In this document: positions 1 to 11,233 of the stretch, piece after piece
Numbering within the stretch: position 1 is the first letter of the stretch
Layout of the letters: each line of letters opens with the position of its first letter
Assembly: GCA_003024175.1 (NCBI GenBank)
Contig: MDYQ01000308.1
Coordinates: 1 to 26,682 of the forward strand
Length of the DNA stretch: 26,682 nt
DNA from: Planoprotostelium fungivorum
Taxonomy: Eukaryota > Evosea > Variosea > Cavosteliida > Cavosteliaceae
Direction: 5' to 3'
Notes under the pieces: model-generated
Database searches by the model: none
What the model was told of the DNA's origin: nothing
The model's input: the letters and a program-made list of their open reading frames with translations, nothing else
Position numbers and translations under genes: made by a program

Positions 1-278
1 ATTTTCTCATCGAAGAAGATTTGGTGGATCGAGAGTATCACTTGATTGTGGTCATCTTGACTCACACCGATCTATACATCAGTGACCATCACACACGAAC
101 GACACAAGATCACTGAAACAGGAAGGACTTCAACGTAGAGTTCAACTCCCTCATAGGATTTGTGTGCATCAGTACAGAAGATTTTTCTCCTCATATACAG
201 GAATATCCCACGCGATAAACTGTCAACGGAACGAATGTCCAACGTCGAAGTTGAATGCATGATGTATTGTGATTGTTA

Positions 279-3200
279 TCAATTGTAAGCCCTCAGCTCA
301 TGGTAACCAGAATATGTCTTGTACCGCCTATAGCCAAACACGGCTGCTACCACGATGAGGGCGACTCCTGCGATGGTTCCGATGACAATGCCTGCGATCT
401 GACCCGGATTCAGACGCTTCTTTCCATCGTGACCCTGCTGGTCCTGTCCATCTGCAGCCGTTCACATCTTTGCGTCTTGTCTACATCATCCATGTTCACC
501 TGTGGGTTGGGCATCCGTTTTGGTCGAACTGCCGTCGGTTGGCTGATCGATTGTGTGAGTTCCTCCATTATCGGTAGAAAGTGTTCCGGTCTCTCTGTCA
601 CTTGACGTGTCACTGGTGGTGGGTTTATCATCCGTTGGACTCGCACCAGTGGCACTACCAGTAGGATTGCCATCAGTAGGCTTATCACCCGTAGTTGGCT
701 TATCACTCGTAGTTGGCTTATCGCCCGTGGGAATGACACCACCACCGGTGGGATACGAGCCAGTCTCACTGTTAACCGAGCTGGAGCTGGAAGTAGGAGG
801 ATTGAAGGTGGGTGGTGTGTACACTTCTGTACCGTTGTACATAGTGGCATCAGGGTAAGAATAAGAGGGAGCGACGGCCGTAGTCTGGTGGTCTGGTGGA
901 GGAAGCGGCATGGCATCATTTCCTTGCACTGATATCACAGAGAATCCAGTCTGAGAAGCATACTGTATCTCGTCAGGCCAAGTTTGTAACGCGATGACTC
1001 ACCAACGGCTGATTGGACGTCACCTTCTGAACGGCATCGAAGGCAGAAGGCGCCACGTCAGAATTCTGCACAACGACCACAAAATGGCTCTGTTGATCTC
1101 TCTTTCCACTTGTGATCGAGGTCACCTGCCAAGTCAATCTCGTACAATCGAAACTGACCTTCACCTCCATGCGGTAGATGCCGATCTCCATGAAGTGAGC
1201 CGTCTTGTAGATGAATTCCTCTCGCGAGACGTTGCCGGATAAGCTGACGGTGAGTGTGGCATCTTCTCGGGCCAATCGAACTGGAAGAGTGGAACTGCTG
1301 AGAACTTGGAAGGGCAGGTCACAGGTCGGTCCACGCGATCCCGCGTCGCAGACACATCTTCCCGCCTGACAGCTACCGCGATGGCAAGGCATGACGTCAT
1401 TGCACGCAGCTGTGGGGTATTCTGACGACGAGATCAGACACGTATCGCTTCGAGTGAATCACCCCATCTCCTGATGGTGAAGTTGGATGTGGAATTGTTG
1501 GGTACGAATCCGACGAATTGGGGACCATCACTCTGTGATCACTCAATCGACGAAGAGGAAAGAGACTCACAAAGATGGAATAGGATGGCAACGATTGATA
1601 GCGCATGGTGCTGTCACCGCTGGTGGGTGGATAGAACTTGACTTGTCCACCGGTGTCGATACCCCTCACCATATTCAGGTCGTACGAGACGGGAGGCAGT
1701 TGATATATTCCCGCCTTCCACTCCGTGGAATTAAGATAGTTGACCGAATTGAACTCTATCTTCGTGATGTTCTCTAGGTCAATTCAATTCTATGATCATG
1801 TGAGTTACGAAGATTCACCTGGCTTAACGAAGACCGCTCCATTTCCCACCCACCAAGATTCGCTCAAACCTCCTCCGTAGGCTCTGATGAAGAGATTACC
1901 CACGGTACCATCCCTGCAGAAGAAGAGCTTAGTACCGATAGTCAACCAGTAGTCTCTCGCGGTGGGATCGGTCGATTCGATTGTAACGGGTGACTGAATG
2001 ATCTTGGTTGGGTTTTTTGCAAAAGTGGAAGAGACGAGCTGATGGGCTCGTCAGATGACGAGATAAAGAAATATCTACCGAGATGCAGCGGTAGCCGTCA
2101 GGAATGTAGGTGTTGACGGTGTCGATGAAGAAACTGTCCATGTAATTCCATCGATCCAGCTGCCACATAGGGGCGATGCGGAAGCGAACCGTGAAATTTC
2201 TGGCCTGACTCATGGAATTTCCCAATATCACATAGTAGCCAGAGCCGGACAGCTCGGGAGGGACGTAGAGCCTATCCAAGATCAGACGACGTAACACCTC
2301 ACAACTCACGTTGGTTCCGTGCTGACGTTCATGTTGTAAAGACCCTTGATGTCTGTGTCTTTCTCTCCATCTGGGTTATTCCACCAGTAAGCGGAAGTGT
2401 TGCCGGTGTTGAAGATAGGTATGGCCACCACACTTCCCGGTTGTACCGTGTAGATCAGCGACACACTCTGATTCAAGTAGAGCGGGGGTAATAACACTGT
2501 GGTATTGCATCAGACATTTCACACAAGAACATTCGACCTGGTTCGATTGCGGAGTAGTTTTTTGGATACAATGGTACCCTTTCCACGAGGATTGTCGAAC
2601 CGGGAGAATACAGTGACATCTTGGTTTGGCCGTTGTAGATGGTTCTGACGGCGATGGCATTCGATTTCGATGTGTCTGAAAGCTTCAAGAGGGTTTTCTG
2701 TCTCGATCAGATGCAGATGAGGCGAGGGCCCTCACCTTCGTAGAATCTCTCGGTACCGTCGACCAGGTGAATCCGGAGGGTAATTCAGTTCTGTTACTGG
2801 ACATGACCGAGTAGGTTCCCCCCATCGAAGGACTAGATGTGATCTTCCACGAATAGCATCTCAAGTTATCGCTGAGATAGGTGGGATTCTTGAAAGTCCT
2901 ACCGTACTGAGAGTACGCGGGCACCTGACAAGGTCACGAACGATGAGACCATCAGATGAGCTCACCCAAGGGTTCGACTTTGCCAGATCTCCCCAGATGC
3001 TCAGATCACCCGCATATACCGTGTGGATCACGTCCCATGAGGCCATGACGGCACAGAAGGCACCCGTCTCTAGAAAGGATGCAATGGTCGAGAATTGACC
3101 ACCGTCACCAGCGATGGTGGGTGTGCCTGATGTCATCAGCCATCTCTATACTTGAATCGGCACGGCTCACGATGATCAACGGCCGTCATGTTGGTGTTGT

Positions 3201-4120
3201 ATCCCAAGAAGAAGAAGCTGGGCTGAGAGGTGTCGATCGTGTCGGTCAGTGGAATGCGGAAACAGTTGTTGTTGGGGCAGCTCATGGCTGCAGCCACCTC
3301 TTTGATGTCGTAGGGAAACACGTAAGAAGGGGGAGTGTATCTCAGCAGTCTATAACCGTTGGCGATGACGCTCTGACCCGCGTAGATGGTGGATGCGAAC
3401 AGCTCGGTGATCGTGATGTCGAAATCGGTGGTGGTGGGATTCAGAGTGGCTTGACCGAACCAGATGGACAGACCCACACCGGCCTCACAGATGGAGATAA
3501 TTTGTGACACGTTGTGTCGAGTGTCGTTCCGCCAAGAGTCGAGGGAAGCGTTTCCGTTTCCACAGAGGATGTTGATGGCTGGTAGATCGATCAGATGATG
3601 AAGCATTGAAAAGAGTCGACTCACGGGTGGTGGGCTGCATGCCTGTTATGGAAGTCAGATAGATGCCCGTCTTGGTGGCTGATGATTTAGAAATCAAGAG
3701 GCCCCCTTCCGGAATAGAATCAACATGGCGCGTCACTGCATCAGATCAGCCATCCATTTCAACATCTCTTCATGTGCAATCTCACGTTGGGAACCAGTCG
3801 GGCCAGCATTGCAAACACCTAAGCCCGAACATACTTGAGAGGCGGACACTTGTTGCTGGATCAGAGGAAGGACTTGACTACCAAAGGAAGAGATGAAGCG
3901 GTAACACTACCAGACATTAGAAGAAAGAAGAATTCCAGGTTGAGGTCACCGATGTGTGAACGGCAGTGGGATAATTGAGAGCTTTATCGCAGGCTCGGGT
4001 GAGGTTGACCTCGGATCCAGAGGCCAACGTGATACACGAGAAGCATTGTCTATCGAGCTCTGTGTCCAGAGCGGGCGACAGCACGAAGAGTAGCACCAAG
4101 GTGAGTAGTTCAGCTCTCAT
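279..4120 (-). CDS. Secreted/type I membrane protein with EGF-like module and Thr/Pro-rich stalk (multi-exon)
   Basis: Start chosen at the Met (4118-4120) opening a signal peptide (MRAELLTLVLLFVLSPALDT). The body is read through many short exons with GT-AG introns; those I could phase are 3127-3170, 1533-1570, 1410-1462, 963-1002 and 452-499. The extracellular part is rich in N-x-S/T sites and has no fold I recognise. An EGF-like module with six cysteines (ACNDVMPCHRGSCQ, then GRCVCDAG and PTCDLPF) lies at about 1300-1409. A beta-rich segment follows, then a Ser/Thr/Pro/Asp stalk (510-900) with KPTTSD/KPTTGD repeats. The end is a single hydrophobic helix (GIVIGTIAGVALIVVAAVFG) and a short basic/tyrosine tail stopping at 279. 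The architecture suggests a surface adhesion or recognition protein; ComC/tiger-like amoebozoan proteins are a possible comparison, unproven. Exon joins between 1780 and 4000 are only partly resolved. Confidence 0.75.
676..728. repeat. 18-bp coding minisatellite (stalk repeats)
   Basis: Three near-identical 18-bp units (consensus TTGGCTTATCACCCGTAG) encode the DKPTTS/DKPTTG repeats of the Thr/Pro-rich stalk on the minus strand. Repeats of this kind commonly vary in number between alleles. Confidence 0.8.
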
Positions 4121-4673
4121 CCTGCCGCTGTCGAAGAGGAGTGGTGGATGCGTCGTCTGTTTCTCAAATCTCCTCTGCACGAGAATACTGCAGGTCCGGA
4201 GAGGCGCTTCGGAAGATGACAATACTGCGGGCTTTGACTTAATACAGCGATTCCTTCGAGACCAGACGGAACTGACAACAGATCTGAAGGAAAAAGGGAA
4301 CCTTTAGTATTCGTTCTCCCTCTCGTTCTCTGCTTCTTCTTGAACTTCAATTTTTATCCTTTGATAAAACCTTTCGCCCCTCGGCCGATGCGAAAAGTCA
4401 AAGGAAACTTGGAATCGGATGAGATTTCTGTGAAGAGGAACGCCCTATGGTACGGCGGGCTTGTATAGCATAACGAGGAAGATCGACAAGTGAGAGCAGC
4501 CCTTCTATGGAACACGAGGCATCGCATGAACTTGGGAGGGGGACAGAGACTTCGAGGTCGAGCTGTTTCCGAACTCTAATTGAGGGGAGAACAGCAGACT
4601 GAGATGCTCGGGTCTATCCTGCCCTGCGATGAGCCTCTGTGTAACCATTACGTTTCGGTCGTAACTGACTATC
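4121..4673. other. Intergenic region upstream of the EGF-module gene
   Basis: This stretch holds the presumed promoter and 5' leader of the minus-strand membrane-protein gene and the 3' flank of the small candidate gene. Open frames exist on both strands, but none shows a recognisable domain or a convincing splice structure. I see no RNA gene or repeat here. Confidence 0.5.
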
Positions 4674-5021
4674 TTACAGGCACAGGACACCATCTTGGGG
4701 TGAGACACTTGGAATGTAAAAGAAAGAATGAATGTAGGAAGGAGACTACTTCTTGTCACTCTTCTCTCCAATTTGTTTACATGATTGAGTTCAGCATCGA
4801 ATATCTTGCTACCGGTCCAACTCCAAGATGTAGCCGAGCTCAATCAAAGTCTCTTCGCACCAAGAGACATTGAGAATGACGCTGTTCTGGACCGTAGGAT
4901 CCACCCTCTTGTCGCTCAACAGCATTCTCACTATGTCTGTTTATCATGCCTGAGACGGTTCACATGATGAATGGTCTTGAGTCGATGATGATTTACCGTC
5001 TCTACCGTAGCAAACAGCCAT
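4674..5021 (-). CDS. Candidate small three-exon gene, 55 codons, function unknown
   Basis: A consistent model can be built on the minus strand: exon 1 5006-5021 (MAVCY plus 1 nt), exon 2 4813-4930, exon 3 4674-4707, stop TAA. Exon lengths 16+118+34 sum to 168, divisible by three, and both introns have GT-AG ends. The second intron ends in a long pyrimidine-rich tract (CTTTCTTTTACATTCCAAG), as a real 3' splice site would. The peptide contains DPTVQNSVILNVSW and EETLIELGYILELD, which look like ordinary globular protein, but I recognise no family. It lies just downstream of clathrin on the same strand. It could instead be a fragment of a longer gene, or chance. Confidence 0.33.
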
Positions 5022-5086
5022 TGTTTTTAAGCGGCAGTCCAATTTCTACGCATCACCGAACATCCATCTCATCATGTGCACTGATA

Positions 5087-5092
5087 TTTATT
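5087..5092 (-). terminator. Poly(A) signal AATAAA of clathrin heavy chain
   Basis: AATAAA on the minus strand begins only a few bases after the stop codon at 5097-5099, implying a very short 3' UTR. Confidence 0.6.
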
Positions 5093-5096
5093 TCTA

Positions 5097-8000
5097 TTAA
5101 AATCCGAAGCCAGAGTTGTTTCCTCCAAAACCTTGTTGTTGTTGGAATCCACCATATCCTCCTTGCGCTCCGTACCCTGCGTTCCCGCCAAAACCACCGG
5201 CGGCGGCGTTACCGTACTGATCCATGCCGTAGCCTTGGTTGCCACCAAATCCACCACCGACTCCGTAGCCTGAAGCGTCGGGCTGGCCTCCCTGAGGGTA
5301 GTACCCGATCTGCAGAGTGTTCCCGAGGTACATTTCGTTCGGTTGGTTGAAGTTCTGAACCTCGTTGGCCTTCTTCTCTTCTTCCTTCTTGTTCTTGTCG
5401 AAATCCTTGTACAGAGTGTCCACCTTTGTGATGTACTCTCTGAACACCTGTTCCGCCGTCAGGACCGTCTCGTTGTAGATGAAGCATCTCACCTGGATCA
5501 AGAAGGGGAAGGCAAAGTCGATGATCTGGTTCTTCCAGGCCAACTCGAGTGCGACGTCAGGTCTGATGATGTCGTAGCAAGAGTAGAGCGTCGCGGCGAA
5601 GGCCTCCTTCAGTTGCTGCTGAACGAAAAACTCGAGCAGTCCCTCGGCGACGTCTTGTCTCTTCGATTCTGCGGCAGTTTGGATGGCGTCCTTGTACAAC
5701 TTGTCTTGCTTCGACAGCTCGACACTCTGCTGGAACTTGGCGTTGGACTTGTAGATGTAAGCGGCGATCCTTCTAAACTCCAACAGATCATTCTTCTCCA
5801 ACTGCACGGGGGTCAGAATATAAAGTTTTCCATCTTCGGTCACCTGCTGAGCGAGGGCGAGCTTGTCAAAGTTGTCGTGGGCGTCGACGCTGGAGCGAAG
5901 GGCATCAAAGTCCTCCTCTTCGATGAGGAGCTCGTTCAGAGCGTCGTTGACGGCTTGGACGTTCTTCTCCTGCACGGCCAAGAGGTAAGGCTTGATCATG
6001 GGGAGATGGTTCATCTTGCGAACGAGTCCGACGACGCGGCTGTGGTCGACCCTGGGAGGGGTGAGTATTGGGAACGTTACGTACGGTACGTACCTGGGAA
6101 TGAGGGCGGTGAGCAGGTCGTTGATGAGATTGGGTTGCTCGGACAGATAGTACTGGATCGATCTGTAGCAAACGTCCGTGTTGTGTACCTATCACCGTCA
6201 ATCTACAACACTGTAGATGGTCCCACCTTCGGCACGACTTCCTTGAACAAGGCGTGGTCGAAGGACTCGGCGGGGTGGTTCAGCATGACAAGCGCGGCCT
6301 CGTCAAACTCATCATAGTGAGTGTGAAGGAACACGAGCTCGGGCCACTGAGAGTTAAGTTGGGCGTAGTTGGCCACCTTGGGGATGTTGATCCTCTTGTA
6401 CTGGGCCTTGATAAAGTCCATCAGCTTCTCCTCCTTGTACTTGCTGTACAGACCGGCCAGCTCGGTAAAGAGACCGGCGTGTGCACCCTCGGTCGTGATG
6501 CCTTGCTCCAACAGCTGGATCAGCTCCGAAAAGTGTCCTCTGTTCTCGTAGACACGGAGTACCTGACAAGGTCAGACGGTGATAGAAGGAGACTCTCACC
6601 TCTTCGAGCTCGTCCGGAACGACGACCAAGTGAAGTCCAGCGATCTGAGCCAATCTGAATTCCTTGGCGTCGACGCAGGCGAGATTGACTTCCTTCCAGG
6701 TTCGGCTCGAGTTGGCCTTGTTGGCGGAATCGACAGCCTCCTGATATTCTCCCAGCCTGACCAAAGCTGAAGCGAGCTTGGCGTAATTGGAGATGTTGTT
6801 GAAGAGAATCTTTGCGGCCTCGTACAAGCCTTCGGCGTAACATCTGTCTCCGGTGTCCAACACGTTGGCGGTACAGCCAGGGGTGGAGATGAACTCCTCC
6901 AATTCGGACAATTTGTCGGTCTTGCAGTAAGCGTAGGCTAACTCGGACTCGATCTGAGGCTCCTTGATCTTCTTCGTGGCCATTTCCAGGTAACGAACGA
7001 GGTCCTCAAAATTTCCTTGGCTGTTGGCGGCGTAGATGACCTGGTTTCGATCCTCAGCTCCGGCATCTTTTTTTCACCTCACCTCGTGGTAAAACTCGTG
7101 ATCGTTGGCCTTGAGGAAGGAATTGACGGCCTGCTTGACTTGGTTGTCGTCCAGCTGAGCCTTACCCAACTTGGTGTACACTTCGGGGGTGGCAATGCGG
7201 TCGGCAAACTCGGTCGCGCGGTTCAGATCGTGAACGTGATTGATGAGAACGTCAATGGCGTCAGTCTGCAGCTTGAACTTGTTGTAGACGGTGAAGGCTT
7301 CCTCGTACAGCTCGGCCTGAATGGCGATGGAGGCAATATCGGGCCCGTCGTACTTGTCCAGTCTCTTGATGTAGTCCATCACCTTTGTCGTGTCTGCCTT
7401 GATGGCGGTCAGAATGAGAAGGTTCTGCAGGTCCTTGTTCTCGGAGAATTCGGTGTTGCGAGAGTCGAGGACGATCTACAACGCATCAGACGAGAGATTG
7501 TACGCGCGGGAATACCTTCTGGAGCAGCTCGATGAGCTCGTTGGGCAGCTTGGCCACCATGAAGGCACGGACGGTGGAGCTGACTTCGTCTGGGTTCTTT
7601 GTCTCGGGCAGAGCAGTCTGAGCGACTTGATCTACAACTTGACGCTTGAACTCGTTCTGGTCGTTGAGTACCTTGGCCCACAGCTCTGGGTCCTGACGGG
7701 TGATCAAGTATCTGTCACGGTGTGAGTCGACGCGTTGTAGACGGATGGTTCACCTGGCCTGGTGCTTGAAGAGATTGTTCTTGTTCGTGACGGCCAAGAT
7801 CTCGTCGTCACACATGCCTCTCTTGTAGGCAACAAAGGCGAGGTAGGGATCTCTCTTCTCGCAGTACTTTCCGATGACGCGGGAGTCGTAGTACGGGTTG
7901 TCATTCAAAAACTGCTCGGGACTCTTGTTGCTGTCGATGTTGATCTTGGCGAGGGCGTTGTGAAGCTCTGGCTCTTGGCTGCCCTCGGCAACTCTCGACT

Positions 8001-10804
8001 CCAACCACGGGTGGATAATCTTCATCTTGTTTCTCTTCTCCACGACCTCGACGAGGGCGTCGGTGGGGCAGAGAGATCGCACGGACATCAACAGGTTCTT
8101 GATGTAGTCTTCGTTGCAGCCCACGTCGATGAGAGTGCCGACCACGGTGGGGGTGTTGACGGGGTTGATCTTCTGGACGTAGGCCTCGATGTATCTCGAC
8201 ATGTTGTTCTTGTACAGAAACTTTGTCATGTCGTCGACGAATCCGTGGAGGTCGCAGACGATGATGAAGGGGAGCTGATCGGCCAATTTGGCCTCCTTGA
8301 GGAAATCGCGGATCTTGGCCGGGTCGTACGACTTGGACTCCCTGACCATTCTCTCGACTTCTCTGAATTGTCCGGTCTTGGCGGCAGCCTCGATGTACTT
8401 GTTGTGCACGACGGGGTCCTGCGACGTGTTGACTTGAGAGCCCAGGTAGAAGAAGAGACCTTCGTAGCTCTTGAACGTCTCGAACAACTCGACGACTTTG
8501 GTGGGCGTCAACTGCTCCGAGTATTTCGAGCAGACTTGGACGACGATCTGAAGGTTCTGACGGATGTTGAGGCGGAGGAGGTTCTTCAGGACCTCGAGCG
8601 AATCTTCCACCGAGAGGCGAGAGAAATAACCGACGAGGAAGTCGGGCTGGAAGGCTTGGGTGTTGGTCAAGACCCTCTTGACGTCATTGATGTCGGTGTA
8701 GTGGTCGAGGGCGCGCTGCATGAGGCCTGCCTTCTCGCAGAGAGTTCCGATTCTGGCCTTGTCATAGTGGGTGAACATGTTGTTGGCCAGAATGGCGTCA
8801 GCGACGGCGGGGGCAGAGATGAGATTCATCTCGAGCAACTTGGTCTGCAGAGCTGCGTCTTGGGGACGGTTCTCTTTCAAGACTTCCAAGAGGAGAGAAG
8901 TCGTCTGCTGGATCATTCCCTTTCTCATGAACGTGTCGACGACGGCATTGACGTCGATGAGAGAACCTCCTTGTGCGTTGACCAAATTGGCGGCAAAGCT
9001 GGCGGCGGCGTCTGGGTTGACTTGTACGAGATTGTTGAGAAGCTGCTTCCAGTCGGGGTTGAACGAGACCTTCTGGCAGTACGGCACGATCTTGTCGTAT
9101 TGTCCGGTCTCGGCGAAGAGCATGACGACCTTGGGATGAGTACCGGCCCGGTAGTACACCGTGAGTGCCATCTTGGCATCGGCCTGTCTGACCATGTCTC
9201 CCAACTCCTCGGAACATCCGAGCTTGTCCTCCGACAACCACTTCTCCAGCAGCTCTTTCCTTCCCTGGACCAAGACGGGGCGGGCGAGCTCTACGGTCTC
9301 GGCGGCGTTCAATTTGCCCTTCTCGAGCAAAACACCAAAGTACTGCAAGATGGGTGCAGGTTGGCCGGGCTGCTGAGGCAGCTGCTGGAACATCTGGATG
9401 GTTTTTGGTGTTCTCAGCACACCCTGAGGTGACTCGGCAGCGACCTTGGCGGCTTCCTTGATCTGTCCCGATTGGAAGAGGCGGTTGAACTGGTTCTGGA
9501 ACAAATCTTCCGCTCCGGGCAAGTTGTTGCGCGAGGCCAATTTGATGGCGAGCTCGTAATTGTTCAAGTTGTTGCAGATGTAAGGAACGAGGTTGGCCTC
9601 GTCAATGGTCAGGAGCAAGACTCTTCCCTTCTTGTCGACTCCCAAGATTCCCCCCGTGGCCGTGTGTGCGGCAGTGACAAAGATGGTGTCGGAGGAGATA
9701 CGGTTGCGGTAGATGAGGGTGCCGGTCTCGAGATCAAAGAGGTGGACGTAGCCAAACTTTGTGACGAGGTAGATGATGTTGTACTTCGTGGACACTTGCA
9801 TGGCAACGGGGAAGTCTTGAGCGGCCTCAGGGGGGAAATAGACATCGACGGCTCTCTTCTGGAAGGCGGGGCTGTCGTCGGGCTTGGCCACTTCGATGAT
9901 GTAGAGCTGGAGGTGGATCAATCGTTTGCGACGCCGGGTGCCGGCTCACCTTGGCTTCCGTTCCGGTCTTCTTGGCAAAAGTGAAGATGGTGGAAGGCTT
10001 GTTTCCTCCATCTACAACGAAGCTGCCGAAGGCGGAGGCGTGACCCTCGATGGCTTGAGACACCTTCTTCTCGGTGGAGTAGAGTTGCATGGCACCGGCG
10101 ATGCGACCGTCTCGCTGAGCGATACCTACGACACACAACCACTTTTGGTCATCGTCGGCCTTGTAGTTGATGATCTGGCAATCAGCGAGGGACTGATGGC
10201 GATCGAAGACTTTGACTGGCTCTGATTGTCCCTCAAGGGCCCAGTGGTAGGCGGCCGTGGCGGTGACGAGAGCGATGGTGCTGGTGGAGATCCATCGCCA
10301 GTAGACAACGGCATCGGTCATGGTGGTTGCTTTCAATTTGGCCTTCTGGTCCAAGTTGAAGATCTGCAGCATATTTCCGGCTGGAGGGAATGAATAAAAT
10401 GAAATAAAAGATGGACGATTTACCCTTGAGGGCGATGATGTTTTGGGTGGGGTGCTGGATGGCACTGTCGGCCGTGATGGGTCTGCGAACGACGTTGCCG
10501 GGGTTCTGCATGTCGATGATGGCAATCTGTGACTTCTGCTCTGGGGTAGCTGCCACCTCTCTCACGACGATGTATCGGTCGGACTCCATGGTCAAAAAAG
10601 CGAACCCTATGGCTGCAGGGTTGATACCCAGAGCGGGCAGCTGTTGACGATTCAGATATCTGATACAATGATATAATTGGTTATGACGTTGTAGGTTTAG
10701 GAAGACAAGATAGAGTCGTGAGAGAGAAGAAGAGGAGAGGGAAGAGAAGAATGAGGAAGGAAGTTCACCTGAAGAACCTCCTGAAAACGTATGGGGAGCG
10801 CCAT
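5097..10804 (-). CDS. CLTC: Clathrin heavy chain, complete, 12 exons, 1721 codons
   Basis: Clathrin heavy chain forms the triskelion legs of coated vesicles at the plasma membrane and trans-Golgi. The start is fixed by the conserved N-terminus ([12 protein letters not shown] joined to [13 protein letters not shown]). Exons: 10769-10804, 10424-10640, 9950-10380, 7754-9906, 7516-7711, 7083-7475, 6600-7040, 6227-6562, 6094-6188, 5844-6051, 5493-5801, 5097-5447. They sum to 5166 nt with matching phases. The N-terminal beta-propeller (about residues 1-360; [12 protein letters not shown]), the seven heavy-chain repeats and the hub ([19 protein letters not shown]) all align with animal clathrin, which is slightly shorter at 1675 residues. 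The extra length is mainly a C-terminal Gly/Tyr/Phe/Gln/Asn-rich tail ending [11 protein letters not shown]. The 5' part (exons 1-3) lies in the inverted repeat; the rest is single copy here. Confidence 0.97.
6201..6218. repeat. Perfect hairpin inside clathrin intron 8
   Basis: ATCTACA, loop ACAC, TGTAGAT: a 7-bp perfect stem filling the middle of the 38-nt intron 6189-6226. It contains one of the recurrent TCTACAAC motifs. Confidence 0.7.
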
Positions 10805-11233
10805 GCTTTAGATATCAAAATATATGTTACTCTCTGTGTCAAGTAGTGAGTCACAGCCAATCTGACCTCGACGAAATCGAATCGACGCAACGTCATATCC
10901 TCTTAACGAGAGTCAAAGTCATCCTCCTCACCTATATAGTAATCCACACGTAAAAGTTTAGTGGACCTCCTTCTGATGTTCGTGGAAGGGGCTTGTTCTC
11001 TGGTTGGCGCTGAAGTGCTTCACCCGAGAGCCTACGCGATTGTCGACATTCTTTCGTCGAGGCGAAATTCGAACAACCGATGGTCGCTCACGCCTGCCCT
11101 CCGTCGACATTTATGAGACAGTTGAGCAGAGTCCGCGCCTGTGCTTCTGACGTGGTACCTTGGTCCGAGAAAAGTCCACAAGAACGTAGACACAAAGTGT
11201 GAGACACAGAGAGGGAAGGAGAAGAGAGTAGAC
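10805..11233. promoter_or_regulatory. Divergent promoter region between clathrin and RBM39
   Basis: This 429-bp interval lies between the clathrin start (minus) and the RBM39 start (plus), so it must hold both promoters and leaders. I see no convincing TATA box or known operator; AT-rich runs occur just upstream of clathrin (10815-10850). It is repeated identically at 25359-25787. Confidence 0.6.

Noticed and set aside
5343-6317. A 324-codon plus-strand open frame
   Set aside because: Antisense to the 3' exons of clathrin and runs across three confirmed introns; composition is again a shadow.
7762-9432. A 556-codon open frame on the plus strand
   Set aside because: It is exactly antisense to the large clathrin exon and Leu/Val/Asp-rich in the manner of a codon-bias shadow; it has no domain.
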